A DNA stretch of 64,000 bases from Ignavibacteriales bacterium UBA1304 (GTDB lineage Bacteria; Bacteroidota; Ignavibacteria; Ignavibacteriales; Ignavibacteriaceae), in the NCBI GenBank assembly GCA_002307295.1, contig DBTY01000004.1, forward strand, positions 124,001-188,000. Reading direction: 5' to 3'. Below the pieces are notes generated by a model. That model was not told where the DNA came from, ran no database searches, and was given only the letters and a program-made list of their open reading frames with translations. The number at the start of each line of letters is the position of its first letter. Positions within the stretch are counted from its first letter, which is position 1. Below are positions 54,992 through 64,000 of this stretch, in pieces. Position numbers and translations under genes: made by a program.

Positions 54992-55822
54992 TTACGGTTT
55001 TTCGCCGTTTCTTAATCTATAATTGATATCTTCAATAATTACTGGGAGTTCCGTAATTGAATCAATAACATAATGTGCGCCGGAGTTAAGAAACTTATTT
55101 CTTATTTTTTCTTTTTTCTTTTCAAGTGATATAGGATCAGCAGCGTTTACTTCTTCAATAGTCATTCCCATTTCATTACTTGAAGTTACAACGCCAATGC
55201 TCCACATAGAAGCGTTAAGTCCTTCTTCAATATCCGGAATAGTATCGCCAATTTTCACAATTGATTCTAATGGGTATACTCCAAGGTTAGCCGTATTTTG
55301 TAAAGCCATCCATGGAGCAGGCCTTCCAGCAGGGACTTCATTAGCGCATACAATTGAATCGGGCAGGAAACCCTGTTTTTTACTTTCCGCAATTACAACC
55401 GCAGTCATATCTGTATTATAACCTGTAGTTGAACCAATTTTAATTCCAGCTTTTCGTAATTCATCCACTGTTTCCTTTACGCCGGGGATTAACTCAGAGT
55501 ATTCTGATAGAATTCCAATTTGTCTCGGGATGAAATCTGCATACAATTCATCCAAATCATTTTCGTTCCAGCTGCGGCCATATACTGACTGCCATTTTTC
55601 TGCAACGTCGCTCATATTCAATATTTCTTTTATGTGATCTCTCTTTGCAATTCCCATTGGTATTCTTGCCTGTTCAATTGTAATTTCGATATTACGAATT
55701 TTGAATACCTCAACAAAAACAACAGCCGGAGCAAAACATCCATAATCGACAGTTGTTCCAGCCCAGTCAAATATCACAGCCTTAACTTCCCCGGTATATT
55801 TTCTACAAAATTTATATTCCAT
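54992..55822 (-). CDS. phnX: Phosphonoacetaldehyde hydrolase
   Basis: The 276-residue HAD enzyme cleaves phosphonoacetaldehyde to acetaldehyde and phosphate. The nucleophile is Asp19 in IFDWAGTTVDYGCF, and the Schiff-base Lys60 lies in MGIAKRDHI. GSTTGYNTDM and VKIGDTIPDIEEGLN complete the HAD motifs. It starts 18 bases after the phnW stop and is co-transcribed. Confidence 0.96.
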   Translation of the reverse strand: MEYKFCRKYTGEVKAVIFDWAGTTVDYGCFAPAVVFVEVFKIRNIEITIEQARIPMGIAKRDHIKEILNMSDVAEKWQSVYGRSWNENDLDELYADFIPRQIGILSEYSELIPGVKETVDELRKAGIKIGSTTGYNTDMTAVVIAESKKQGFLPDSIVCANEVPAGRPAPWMALQNTANLGVYPLESIVKIGDTIPDIEEGLNASMWSIGVVTSSNEMGMTIEEVNAADPISLEKKKEKIRNKFLNSGAHYVIDSITELPVIIEDINYRLRNGEKP

Positions 55823-55840
55823 TTATTCTCCTATACATGC

Positions 55841-56968
55841 TTAACGCATGTTAATATTCATTTCAATAAGCGTATCTTCCATAAAATGAAGAAGCGTTTC
55901 AATATCATTTTTATTAATTCTGCCAAGGGTTCCAATTCTAAAGCACTGAATATCGCTTAGCTTGCCTAAATAAATAACCTGCCCTTTTTCATTCAGCCTT
56001 TTGTAAAATTCTTCAAAGTCAAATGCAGGATCATTGGGATACAAAAAGGAAGTAATAATATATCCGGCCAGATCGTCGCTCAGATATTTTTTAAAACCAA
56101 TTTTATTCATCCCTTTAAGAAGAGTTTCGTAATTTTCTTTATACCGTTTGCCTCTGCTTTCTACTCCCCCTTCATTTTTTAGTTCTTCAATAGCTTTACC
56201 CAACGCGAGCAAAATTTGTATAGGAGGCGTAAATCTGAACTGCCCTGTTGTTTCCAACCCCTTCCATTGATCGTAAAGATCGAGACTAAGACTTCTTGCG
56301 TAACCTTCTGTTTTAAGAAGAGATTCTTTTTTTGCTAAAACCAAAGAGCAGCCTGGAACGCTCTCAAGGCACTTATTTGCCGAGGTGACAAGAAAATCTA
56401 TATTGTTTAATTTTAGGTCTATTGGCATAGCTCCAAAACTGCTCATCGCGTCAACATTATACTTCCTGCCATAGCGTTTAACAATTTCCCCAATTTCTGT
56501 AATTGGATTTATAATGCCTGTAGTCGTTTCGCAATGCACAACCCATACGTTTGTAATCTTTTCGTCATTTTTAAGCGTAAGCTCAATTTCTTCCAAATTA
56601 GGCGATTGATTTTCGTGATATACAAGGCTAACCGCGTCAATCTTTAGAACATCGGCAATTTGTTTTATTCGTTTACCATAAGCTCCATTAACAATAACAA
56701 GCGCTTTGCCGTCAGGCGGAACTGTTGAGCCGACTGTAGCTTCAACGCCAAATGTGCCGCTCCCCTGCATTATTATTGCTTCGTACTCGCCTTTTTTTAC
56801 GTTTGCAATTTCTAAAAGAGCGTTTCTAATTTCCTGCACTATACTTATAAACTTATAATCCCTTGAACCAAGATCCCTTAACATAACTTCTTTAACCGTT
56901 CTGCTTGTTGTAAGCGGACCTGGCGTAAATAGAATTTTATCTTTCCAGCTTTCAATATCATTATACAT
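55841..56968 (-). CDS. phnW: 2-aminoethylphosphonate-pyruvate transaminase
   Basis: The 375-residue enzyme moves the amino group of 2-aminoethylphosphonate to pyruvate, giving phosphonoacetaldehyde and alanine. PLP Lys199 is in VTSANKCLESVPG; the start LFTPGPLTTSRTVKEVML and HCETTTGIINPITEIG are characteristic. Its start overlaps the DUF5690 stop by 8 bases. Confidence 0.96.
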   Translation of the reverse strand: MYNDIESWKDKILFTPGPLTTSRTVKEVMLRDLGSRDYKFISIVQEIRNALLEIANVKKGEYEAIIMQGSGTFGVEATVGSTVPPDGKALVIVNGAYGKRIKQIADVLKIDAVSLVYHENQSPNLEEIELTLKNDEKITNVWVVHCETTTGIINPITEIGEIVKRYGRKYNVDAMSSFGAMPIDLKLNNIDFLVTSANKCLESVPGCSLVLAKKESLLKTEGYARSLSLDLYDQWKGLETTGQFRFTPPIQILLALGKAIEELKNEGGVESRGKRYKENYETLLKGMNKIGFKKYLSDDLAGYIITSFLYPNDPAFDFEEFYKRLNEKGQVIYLGKLSDIQCFRIGTLGRINKNDIETLLHFMEDTLIEMNINMR

Positions 56969-58292
56969 TATAACTGTTCTCCATTTTTAATTTTTCCTGC
57001 TGAACCAGGATAGTTTTATTCTCTGTTTGTTTTCTATTTTTGAAATATATTATTGAAACTACAGTAAGCGCTGAGCCAATAACTGCCATGACATAACTTG
57101 AGTTAATGAAAAAACCAAGCCAGCTAATATTTGGCTGACCAAAATTTTTATACAGCAATACGCCTACGCTTGCAAAATAACCAAACGCATCCGCTATATA
57201 AATTAAGAAGCCCGAGTTCCCTTCCGATTGAAACGCCGCTATCATCCTGTCAAAAAGAATTGCGTTAAAAGGCACATAAGCCATATAAAGCCCAAAGCCT
57301 TCTAATATCATCCATACTAAAGGGGATATTATTTTAAACTGAAACGCGAATGTAGAAACGCCTGTAAGAAGCAATCCGCCAAAAACAATATAATGGTTCA
57401 TAAGTAAAGCTTTATGATTGTCTTTAATAATTATCATAAATGAAAGTATGAGCAAAGTTCCAAACGCTATTGGCAATTCGCTGTAAGTAAAAATCATAGG
57501 CATATTTTTATAGCCTACAGAGCGCCATATTTCAACGGCAAAGTTATCCCGTAAATCTCTGAATGCGGATAGGAACATATAAATAACAGTAAGAGTAATT
57601 ATTCCAAAAGCGAATTTCATAAAAAAGTCTTTTCTGTCTTTTTTATTCATTGGGATTCTTTTTGTTTTAAGTTTTACGTCTTCTTCATTTGGAGCGGGAA
57701 GCTGATTGAGAGCCCATACAAAAAACAAAAGCGGCAGCAAAAATAAAGCCCCTGTTATATATGGCATCTGAAATTCCGAAAAACCCCAATTAGTAATAAC
57801 AATGCTGCCGACAGATTTAACAAATCCAGACGATACAATAAAACTTGCGCATAAGCCTACGCCAAGAATTTCAGTTAGTTTTCTCCCTTCTAAGTAACTG
57901 AAAATAAGACCCCATATCATGCCAAGCGGAAGCCCGTTGATAAACATAAAAATAATATTATATGGAGCCGGCACAATAGAAAAGAAGAACAATGATATTT
58001 CTGCAATGAGAATAAAAACTATAATTGTAATAGCTCTTTTGGCGGCTGTCATCTCAGATACTATTTTTATCCCGAGAAATTTTGAGAGCATATAACCAAA
58101 CACCTGAGCGATTACAATAATAGTTTTAAAACCAATTCCCCAATACTCTAATCCTTCAAATCTTGCGGCAGTAAACGGTTTTCTGAATGCGTACATACAT
58201 GCGTATGCAGAAAAGGCGGCAAGAATTGCGTACACTGAAAATGCTATGCTGTTTGTTCCGGCAAGCCAGTTTTTAATTTTTCCGTTTTGCAT
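56961..58292 (-). CDS. DUF5690 family MFS-type transporter
   Basis: The 443-residue protein has about twelve hydrophobic segments. It opens WLAGTNSIAFSVYAILAAFS and then YACMYAFRKPFTAARFEGLE, the DUF5690 signature. FGYFASVGVLLYKNFG near 390 is also typical. It is the first gene of the phn operon, so 2-aminoethylphosphonate or a derived molecule is the likely substrate. This is inferred from context. Confidence 0.87.
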   Translation of the reverse strand: MQNGKIKNWLAGTNSIAFSVYAILAAFSAYACMYAFRKPFTAARFEGLEYWGIGFKTIIVIAQVFGYMLSKFLGIKIVSEMTAAKRAITIIVFILIAEISLFFFSIVPAPYNIIFMFINGLPLGMIWGLIFSYLEGRKLTEILGVGLCASFIVSSGFVKSVGSIVITNWGFSEFQMPYITGALFLLPLLFFVWALNQLPAPNEEDVKLKTKRIPMNKKDRKDFFMKFAFGIITLTVIYMFLSAFRDLRDNFAVEIWRSVGYKNMPMIFTYSELPIAFGTLLILSFMIIIKDNHKALLMNHYIVFGGLLLTGVSTFAFQFKIISPLVWMILEGFGLYMAYVPFNAILFDRMIAAFQSEGNSGFLIYIADAFGYFASVGVLLYKNFGQPNISWLGFFINSSYVMAVIGSALTVVSIIYFKNRKQTENKTILVQQEKLKMENSYNV

Positions 58293-58322
58293 TTTAATCC
58301 GGTTTATTTTTATTAGAAAAAG

Positions 58323-58353
58323 AATAACGGAGAAGCTGCGCTTCTCCGTTATT
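58323..58353 (-). terminator. Hairpin between the LamG gene and the phn operon
   Basis: AATAACGGAGAAGC (58323-58336) pairs perfectly with GCTTCTCCGTTATT (58340-58353) with a 3-base loop. On the minus strand TTATT plus TCTTTTTCTAATA follows. It lies just after the LamG stop and only 31 bases before the DUF5690 start, so it may partly pass transcription on to the phn operon. Confidence 0.78.
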
Positions 58354-58372
58354 GATGATGTCTTAAAGAATT

Positions 58373-61285
58373 TTACTTAAGCAGTAGAAGTTTTTTAGTC
58401 TGTTCGAATTTTTCGCCAGACGCGCCTTCGGCTGTAAGTCTATAGAAATAAACGCCGCTTGCGCAATTGATAGAACTGTTTTTTGCATTCCATACAACCG
58501 TATGGCTTCCTGCATCCATTTGCTGATTAATAAGCGTACTAACCTGCTGACCAAGAGAATTATAAACTATTAACTTTACTTTTGAAGATGAAGCCAGAGT
58601 AAACTTAATGTTTGTTGAAGGGTTGAACGGATTAGGATAAGCTTCGTTAAGCGAATATTTAACAGGGATTGTTTTGTCTTTAACGTCTACTAAAGTTCCT
58701 AATGGAGAAGTAGCAGCGTTCTTAGTGCCTAAAGCATAGTTATTATCAGACAACTGAACCCCTTTGAAAACAAGCTGAGTCCCATTTACAATACTCGGCG
58801 CTGAAGCGCTTACTACGCTAAACAAACCGCTTGTTCCTTTTCTTGCAAGAAGAACATAATTAGAAGAGTCTCCCGGAGCGCCGATATTCAAAGCGCTGAA
58901 ATCGAAATTTACATCGGCTGTAACTGGAGTTTGCGTAGCGTCTAACGCCCACACTCTATTTGTTCTTAAAGCTACTAATCCGTTTACATTTGAGCCTGTA
59001 GCTCCTGCCAGATTATTATGACTGAAAATTGCAAACGGATTAGAAGAACCGTCTATTTTTTTTAATAAACTATTTTTCTCTTCCTTTGGATTTGCAAATA
59101 CTTTAGAACGGGCGGCAGAGCTAAAGGTTCCGTTAATTGTTAACCCGCCTGAAACAGCCTGATTAACCGCGCCCCATACTGCTGTAATATCTTTACCCGG
59201 AGCGACAAGCGAATCTGCTATTGGAGCATATGAAACATTAAATGTAGGACTATTTACTAAAGTTGCCGTATGGCCATTACCGCTTGCGTCTGCTATAGTT
59301 AACCCAGAGCCTTCGTCAAATTTCCAATAACCAGTTAGGTTTTTATAATATGGATGAGCTGAAGTAACTGTTTTAAATTTCCACTCTTTCAGTACAGAAA
59401 CATCAGGAACTACGCCTTTCCAGATTCTGACTTCGTCAATTTCGCCCGGATATTTATATCCGTCGGAATAATTGCCTGTGCCGTCTTCGCCCATATTAAT
59501 ATTATATTGAGTATCCATACTCTTTAAACCATTAGTTAGTGCAATATCAACCGTAACGATCGTATCGGTAATTACTCTAAAACTTTGGTTTGTGCGGTCT
59601 ATTATTAAAGCAAGATAATGCCAGTTGCCATCTGCAATTTTTGGCTGAGTAACGTCATATCTTGTCGTACCGTCAGCAAAATTGACTTTCCAGTCATCCT
59701 GATGAATAAACAAACCCCAGCCTGCATTACCGCCAGAGCCCCAGTCTTTATTAGAAATAATTGAAGGATCTCCGTCAATAGTCAGGTTTGGTTTTGTCCA
59801 AACTTCTACAAAGAAACTTGTAGTCTCGCCAAAATCGAAATCAGGAGAATGAGGGACTGATATATAACGGTTAAAAGAACTGCCGTCTACATAAATTGAG
59901 CTGCGAGCCGTTGTGACTTCAGTATTTTTTTCGTGCGAAAAACCGCCCATTCCTTTAATCTCAAGAGTAGCCATAGCTCTGTTATATATTGCCAGATGAG
60001 CTACGTCCATTCCGTTATCTTCTCCCTTAGCGCCAGTAAAGAAAAGTAATTTGCCGTCTGCGCTTGCTGGAGATAATGAGAACCTGCCGTCAATTGGAAG
60101 AGCTCCGCCATTACGCAGCGAATCGCCGTCAAGATAAATTGTAAAACTTTTTCCTAATTGAGCTGAAAGTACAACTCTATACCATTCGCCTGCGGTTAGA
60201 GCTTTGTCAATAAATCCGGTTGAAGGACTACCAATTTTCCCTTCTTTGTTAATTACAATTTCTGCCGAATCTGTATTAGCGCCGTTTGTCTGGAACAATG
60301 CATATTGTTTGCCCAAAGCAGGTATTCTAATATCAAACGAAAGCGTATAAGCATTTACATTATTGCCGCCGCCATTATTGTAAACAGGAGGCAAAGCAGT
60401 ATAGTAACTTCCCGGATCAAGGCTGACCGCTCCATCGCCTACAGCTGGACCTGTGATAGCTGTTTGAACGCCTGTTAATTGTAATTGTTTTCCTATTGTC
60501 GGATAAAGTAAACTATCCGCTTTATCAAAAGACCATTCCGAAACCGGAATCTTTAAGCTTAAAGCATGGTTGTAACCGCCAATGCCGTAAATTTCAGCGT
60601 CGGTTAAAGTTCTGTTGTAAAGCGCAATCGACGAACAGTCAATCGTTCCATCCTCGCCGTCGTTATCAGCAAAGAAAAGAACCTGGTTTGCGTCGTTAAT
60701 TGAAGAGAGTGAAAATCTACCGTCTAGCTTTTGTGTCCCGCCATCTAGTATTAGCCGGCCATCAACATAGTATTTATACGAATGACCGAGATCAGCGGCA
60801 ACAACAAGTCTGTACCATTGTCCCGCGCTAACAGTATCATAAGAATATCCTGTTGTTCCTACGCCTATATGACCGCCTGAGTTAATGAATAATTCAGCGT
60901 CGTCAGAAGCTGCATCAGTATTAGCCGCAAAGAAGGAATACCATGTTCCGCTTGTCGGCATTTTGAAATCAATAACCATTGTGTACTGATTAATATTTTT
61001 TGCAGTATCTGCGCCGTTTGGCGAAATATCATGGAAGCATCTTAAAAAGCTTCCTGTTCCTACTTCAATCGCGCCATCAGTACTAGTAGGGCCGTCGACT
61101 ACTTTAAAAGAAGGCGTAGCTCCGTTTAACTGATCTTTAACAAGAGCATTGCCTACTGTAGCTTTTAAAATGTCATTTGAATCGTCAAATTTCCAATATC
61201 CCTTTAAGCCGTTTTGCGGCAGTTGAGCAAACGTAAGCATGCTCATTAAAGAAGATACGATTAAAACTAATTGTAATCGTTTCAT
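58373..61285 (-). CDS. Surface protein with LamG domains and T9SS sorting tail
   Basis: The 970-residue protein has a signal peptide (about 1-20). Two related LamG-type units lie at about 25-235 and 245-450 (GLKGYWKFDDSNDI; VPVSEWSFDKADS...; repeated IALYNRTLTDAEIYGIGG and LAIYNRAMATLEIKGMGG). A third unit is at about 470-660 (FFVEVWTKPNLTIDG). The C-terminus is a type IX secretion sorting domain (NEAYPNPFNPSTNIKFTLAS; VYNSLGQQVSTLINQQ; GVYFYRLTAEG). It probably binds glycan or the substrate of the nearby enzymes at the cell surface. Confidence 0.85.
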   Translation of the reverse strand: MKRLQLVLIVSSLMSMLTFAQLPQNGLKGYWKFDDSNDILKATVGNALVKDQLNGATPSFKVVDGPTSTDGAIEVGTGSFLRCFHDISPNGADTAKNINQYTMVIDFKMPTSGTWYSFFAANTDAASDDAELFINSGGHIGVGTTGYSYDTVSAGQWYRLVVAADLGHSYKYYVDGRLILDGGTQKLDGRFSLSSINDANQVLFFADNDGEDGTIDCSSIALYNRTLTDAEIYGIGGYNHALSLKIPVSEWSFDKADSLLYPTIGKQLQLTGVQTAITGPAVGDGAVSLDPGSYYTALPPVYNNGGGNNVNAYTLSFDIRIPALGKQYALFQTNGANTDSAEIVINKEGKIGSPSTGFIDKALTAGEWYRVVLSAQLGKSFTIYLDGDSLRNGGALPIDGRFSLSPASADGKLLFFTGAKGEDNGMDVAHLAIYNRAMATLEIKGMGGFSHEKNTEVTTARSSIYVDGSSFNRYISVPHSPDFDFGETTSFFVEVWTKPNLTIDGDPSIISNKDWGSGGNAGWGLFIHQDDWKVNFADGTTRYDVTQPKIADGNWHYLALIIDRTNQSFRVITDTIVTVDIALTNGLKSMDTQYNINMGEDGTGNYSDGYKYPGEIDEVRIWKGVVPDVSVLKEWKFKTVTSAHPYYKNLTGYWKFDEGSGLTIADASGNGHTATLVNSPTFNVSYAPIADSLVAPGKDITAVWGAVNQAVSGGLTINGTFSSAARSKVFANPKEEKNSLLKKIDGSSNPFAIFSHNNLAGATGSNVNGLVALRTNRVWALDATQTPVTADVNFDFSALNIGAPGDSSNYVLLARKGTSGLFSVVSASAPSIVNGTQLVFKGVQLSDNNYALGTKNAATSPLGTLVDVKDKTIPVKYSLNEAYPNPFNPSTNIKFTLASSSKVKLIVYNSLGQQVSTLINQQMDAGSHTVVWNAKNSSINCASGVYFYRLTAEGASGEKFEQTKKLLLLK

Positions 61286-61514
61286 GTTATTTTAATTACC
61301 TCCGTAATATTTTATTTTCCTATTAATTTAAGAGCCTTATTTAATGTTGACGTTATTTATTGCCTGCATAAATGCAGTATTGTCTTCCCCTGTCATTTGC
61401 GTACTATTATCTTGCTAAATTTTATTTATCGAAACGCTTTTTTTTATAGAGCGCTTGTGCCAACAAGCTTATATCTTCGCTAAATCATGTAAAAGAAACT
61501 CGCCCTGACTATAA

Positions 61515-63095
61515 TTACTTACCCCATGCAGGATCGACTATTGGAACTACAAGTCTGCCAGTCCCTCCCTGATATGCCTGCAAAAAAGACCATCTGTTTT
61601 TAGGTTGCGAGACTTTCAAAGTATCCAGTACGGCATAGTTTATTTCTATCTTAAAAAGTTTTTTTAACGAATCAATTTTAGTCTGAAGCGTAGTTTTATC
61701 TTTTGCAATAGACGCGTCGCGGACTACTTTAATTCTTGTAAACTTATCAAGTATTGGTTTTTCGGTTTTCGACGTTCTGTATTTCTCCGGATGGTTATAA
61801 AAGTATTTTGTAATTTCCCCTTCAGTTACATTTACTTTATCTGTAAAGTAATGTCTGGTTTCTTCAAAGACCCATTTATCCATCCAGTCTCTAATATCTT
61901 TTTTCACCCATGTTTCGTTTTCATATCCTCTGTTAGAACCTTCCTGTGCAAGCAACAGGTCTCTTATTGTTTGAGCCAGCTGCTGGTTCAGCTGTTTTCT
62001 GAAATCATATTGACTATTAGGTTCTACTTTTATTTTTGAAACATCCAACAGATCTAAACTTTTATTAATTGTTAACGCCCCTCCTTCGTATTCCGTTAAT
62101 ACTCTGGTTCCATTCTGTTTTAGTTTTAACATGGCAGGATATTTTTCATTACTGCTTTTGACTGCGTCCCGGAAAGATAGCTGATCTCCAATTGGATTAG
62201 TTTTCCATTCGGCTAATGCGTTAGCAAGTATTATAAACGGCCCCCCTTTTGTAACAACGTTCTTAGGTATCATAAACGAACTTACATACTTGAAAGTTTC
62301 GTCTTTTAATTTATTGTTATAGACAATCTTTCTTACTGAAGGAGCATTTTTAAGGTAATCTCCTTCCATCACTGCGCTTCTGTAAATGCCTGTTACCTGA
62401 AACAAATAATAAACGCTATTAAGTAAAATCGGTTCTGATATCTGATCCTTTGGCAAATCTTTTATTACATTCAGCAAGTCCGGCTCAATATCAAGCCATG
62501 ATAATTCTTTTGTCTGGAATACTGTAGAATCAACTTTGATTTCGGGATTGCTCTTTATAACTTTTTGCACGGTATTCATAAAACCGTTTTTACGCATTTC
62601 TTCCCTCAGGCGAACTGCTTCCGGAAATGATGAAGTCGGCCAGAAATTAAATTTAAAACTTACGCTTGATTTATTTATTGCGTCTTTTATTTCATCCGGC
62701 GATACTGTAATTTTATCTGCAACTTCATACTTCAATATAGACTTGACCATCTCCTCCCCTATCAACTCGGTTCTTAATTCCTGCACTCGCTGAGTATTAT
62801 CCAAATTTAGTTTATATCCTTCCTGCGCAAGAAGCTTTTCGTTGATCATATAATTCAGGTAAGCTCTTTTCATTTCCGTAACGTTATCGCCTGGTTTTAA
62901 ATTTGGCAGGCCAAATTCATAGTTAAGACGAAAATCTTTAACTGTTATTTCCGAATCTCCAATTCTTGCAATAACTACATCATCAGGATTCACTTTTCTA
63001 TTCATCCAATACCATATGCCGCAAAACAACGCGATGCAAACAATAAGAGCTATGCCGCTTATCCAATATTTTCTATCTTTTATGTTTAACTTCAT
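61515..63095 (-). CDS. SurA/PpiC-like periplasmic peptidyl-prolyl isomerase-type protein
   Basis: The 526-residue protein has one N-terminal membrane segment (about 10-30), then IARIGDSEITVKDFRLNYEF and LNYMINEKLLAQEGYKLNLD, a SurA N-terminal-like helical region. The later VNVTEGEITKYFYNHPEKYR repeats the PpiC-associated pattern. I do not see a clean parvulin core, so it may be a chaperone only. It is followed by the PorV/PorQ-family gene on the same strand, 8 bases apart. Confidence 0.72.
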   Translation of the reverse strand: MKLNIKDRKYWISGIALIVCIALFCGIWYWMNRKVNPDDVVIARIGDSEITVKDFRLNYEFGLPNLKPGDNVTEMKRAYLNYMINEKLLAQEGYKLNLDNTQRVQELRTELIGEEMVKSILKYEVADKITVSPDEIKDAINKSSVSFKFNFWPTSSFPEAVRLREEMRKNGFMNTVQKVIKSNPEIKVDSTVFQTKELSWLDIEPDLLNVIKDLPKDQISEPILLNSVYYLFQVTGIYRSAVMEGDYLKNAPSVRKIVYNNKLKDETFKYVSSFMIPKNVVTKGGPFIILANALAEWKTNPIGDQLSFRDAVKSSNEKYPAMLKLKQNGTRVLTEYEGGALTINKSLDLLDVSKIKVEPNSQYDFRKQLNQQLAQTIRDLLLAQEGSNRGYENETWVKKDIRDWMDKWVFEETRHYFTDKVNVTEGEITKYFYNHPEKYRTSKTEKPILDKFTRIKVVRDASIAKDKTTLQTKIDSLKKLFKIEINYAVLDTLKVSQPKNRWSFLQAYQGGTGRLVVPIVDPAWGK

Positions 63096-63103
63096 TTATA
63101 ATC

Positions 63104-64000
63104 TTAAAATATAATGTCTACTGAAATTCTCTGACTGTTGCTTAAAATTCCCCAATCGCTCCATGCATAATCAATTCTTACTCCGTACGATTGATCCTGA
63201 CTGTACCAGTCAAATCCGCCGCCAAGCGAAAGGCCGGCGACTGAATTTTTCTCGAACAAATTTTGATAACCTCCCCGGAAAAAGAACATATCTGCAAAAC
63301 CATATTCCAAACCAAGGTTTATACTTTCAGTTGCATTACTTGGATGGTTAAGGTCTACTGCGGCTACAAGGCTGCCAAAAGAGCCGAGACTCTTCTGATA
63401 AGAAGCTCCGACTCTGAATAGAAGCGGAAGAGGCGTAGCCTGCGTTTTATAGCTTACCGGCACGCGGTCAAAATTTTGCACCGATGCGTCCGGATCTACT
63501 ACGTTATCAAGATCCCTTCCTGTTAACTGTAGCGTTGTTCCGAAATTGCTTATGCTAAAACCAAGTTTCAAACCTTCAACCTGAGTATTGTAAAAGATGC
63601 CAAAGTCGGCGGCAAATGCGCCCCCGGACTCATGCCATATTCTTTCTTCTATATACTTGGCAGTTAAACCAAAAGAGAACCTGTCAGTTAAAGCCGTTGC
63701 AAAACTTAAACCGAGAGCCAAATCCCTGGCGTCATAGAACTCGCCTGTGCCTTCAGGATTTTCAACTGTGCGTACAGGCTGCTCATCAAAACCTAACGTA
63801 TTGAAGCTAAGTCCTACAGCCGAATTTAATGACGGAAGAGGAACAACAGCGCTGATATAATCGTGCTTTGAATCTAAGAACCAATTGTTATGCGTTACAT
63901 GAATTTGCGGATTAGCAAGCCATACTATGCCGGCCGGGTTCCAATATAATGCAGAAGCGTCATTTGCAATTGCAGTATAAGCGCCGCCCATAGCAAGAGC
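63104..64000 (-). CDS. PorV/PorQ family outer-membrane protein (partial at right edge)
   Basis: The frame is open up to the window end, with ALAMGGAYTAIANDASALYW and NPAG preserved, so the start and signal peptide lie outside. Barrel-like strands (GLSFATALTDRFSFGLTAKY; LRVGASYQKSLG) and the final ISVDIIF with an aromatic end fit a PorV/PorQ-like FadL-fold protein. In T9SS bacteria PorV helps shuttle cargo to the surface, which the two sorting-tail proteins here would need. It may be a different PorV/PorQ paralogue. Confidence 0.85.
   Translation of the reverse strand, partial: ALAMGGAYTAIANDASALYWNPAGIVWLANPQIHVTHNNWFLDSKHDYISAVVPLPSLNSAVGLSFNTLGFDEQPVRTVENPEGTGEFYDARDLALGLSFATALTDRFSFGLTAKYIEERIWHESGGAFAADFGIFYNTQVEGLKLGFSISNFGTTLQLTGRDLDNVVDPDASVQNFDRVPVSYKTQATPLPLLFRVGASYQKSLGSFGSLVAAVDLNHPSNATESINLGLEYGFADMFFFRGGYQNLFEKNSVAGLSLGGGFDWYSQDQSYGVRIDYAWSDWGILSNSQRISVDIIF

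Noticed and set aside
1..64000. tRNA, rRNA, CRISPR, prophage or integron
   Set aside because: I looked for cloverleaf ends, regular spacer arrays, integrase or phage structural proteins and found none.

Overview
The window looks like a chromosomal stretch from a low-GC member of the Bacteroidota/Chlorobiota/Ignavibacteriota group, most likely an Ignavibacteria-like (Melioribacter/Ignavibacterium type) bacterium. The basis is the type IX secretion sorting tails with an NYPNPFNPST-like motif at the ends of two large secreted proteins, a PorV/PorQ-family outer-membrane protein, a long TonB receptor with a carboxypeptidase-regulatory-like domain, and AT-rich intergenic DNA. I see no tRNA, rRNA, CRISPR array, phage or insertion sequence.

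Left part (1-15.9 kb): a stress and cell-envelope cluster. It starts with the end of a glycosyltransferase-like gene and a GH130 glycosidase/phosphorylase broken by an internal deletion. Small membrane and cytosolic stress proteins follow, then an ECF sigma factor, an MlaE-MlaF-MlaD lipid transporter operon, a LuxR-type response regulator split by an in-frame amber codon, a Trp/Gly-rich DUF6600-like protein, an lmo0937-type peptide, an AI-2E-type transporter, two CsbD-like proteins, an OmpA protein with TSP3 repeats, LysE, and a coiled-coil lipoprotein. Four genes in this cluster share a conserved block of about 30 bp placed directly on the -35 box of a sigma70-like promoter. This is the strongest candidate here for an undescribed regulon.

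Middle part (16-27.3 kb): two closely related metallophosphoesterases, with similar upstream DNA, bracket a TonB receptor, a T9SS-sorted beta-helix-like protein, a HAD phosphatase and a large membrane-anchored protein of unknown function. It reads as uptake and hydrolysis of a phosphorylated organic substrate.

Accessory part (27.4-44.6 kb): mostly minus-strand single genes. They include a drug-type ABC exporter whose ATPase is preceded in frame by the wreck of a TetR regulator, SRPBCC and VOC proteins, a GH51 arabinofuranosidase, FolD, MarR and rhodanese, a secreted class I glutamine-amidotransferase-like protein, M48 peptidase, GNAT-YoaP, DUF3795, an acetyl-esterase-like hydrolase and several hypotheticals. 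Four minus-strand genes between 38 and 44.5 kb share a short AT-rich upstream element.

Right part (44.6-64 kb): a multi-PAS sensor kinase with a partner receiver protein, then a second phosphorus block. This holds a TIGR03768-type metallophosphoesterase, another metallophosphoesterase, a phosphodiesterase/nucleotide-pyrophosphatase with a PA14 domain, and a full 2-aminoethylphosphonate catabolic set (pbfA, phnX, phnW plus a DUF5690 transporter). A LamG/T9SS surface protein, a SurA/PpiC-like chaperone and a PorV/PorQ-family protein running off the right edge follow. Together with the middle block, the organism appears equipped to scavenge phosphate esters and phosphonates.
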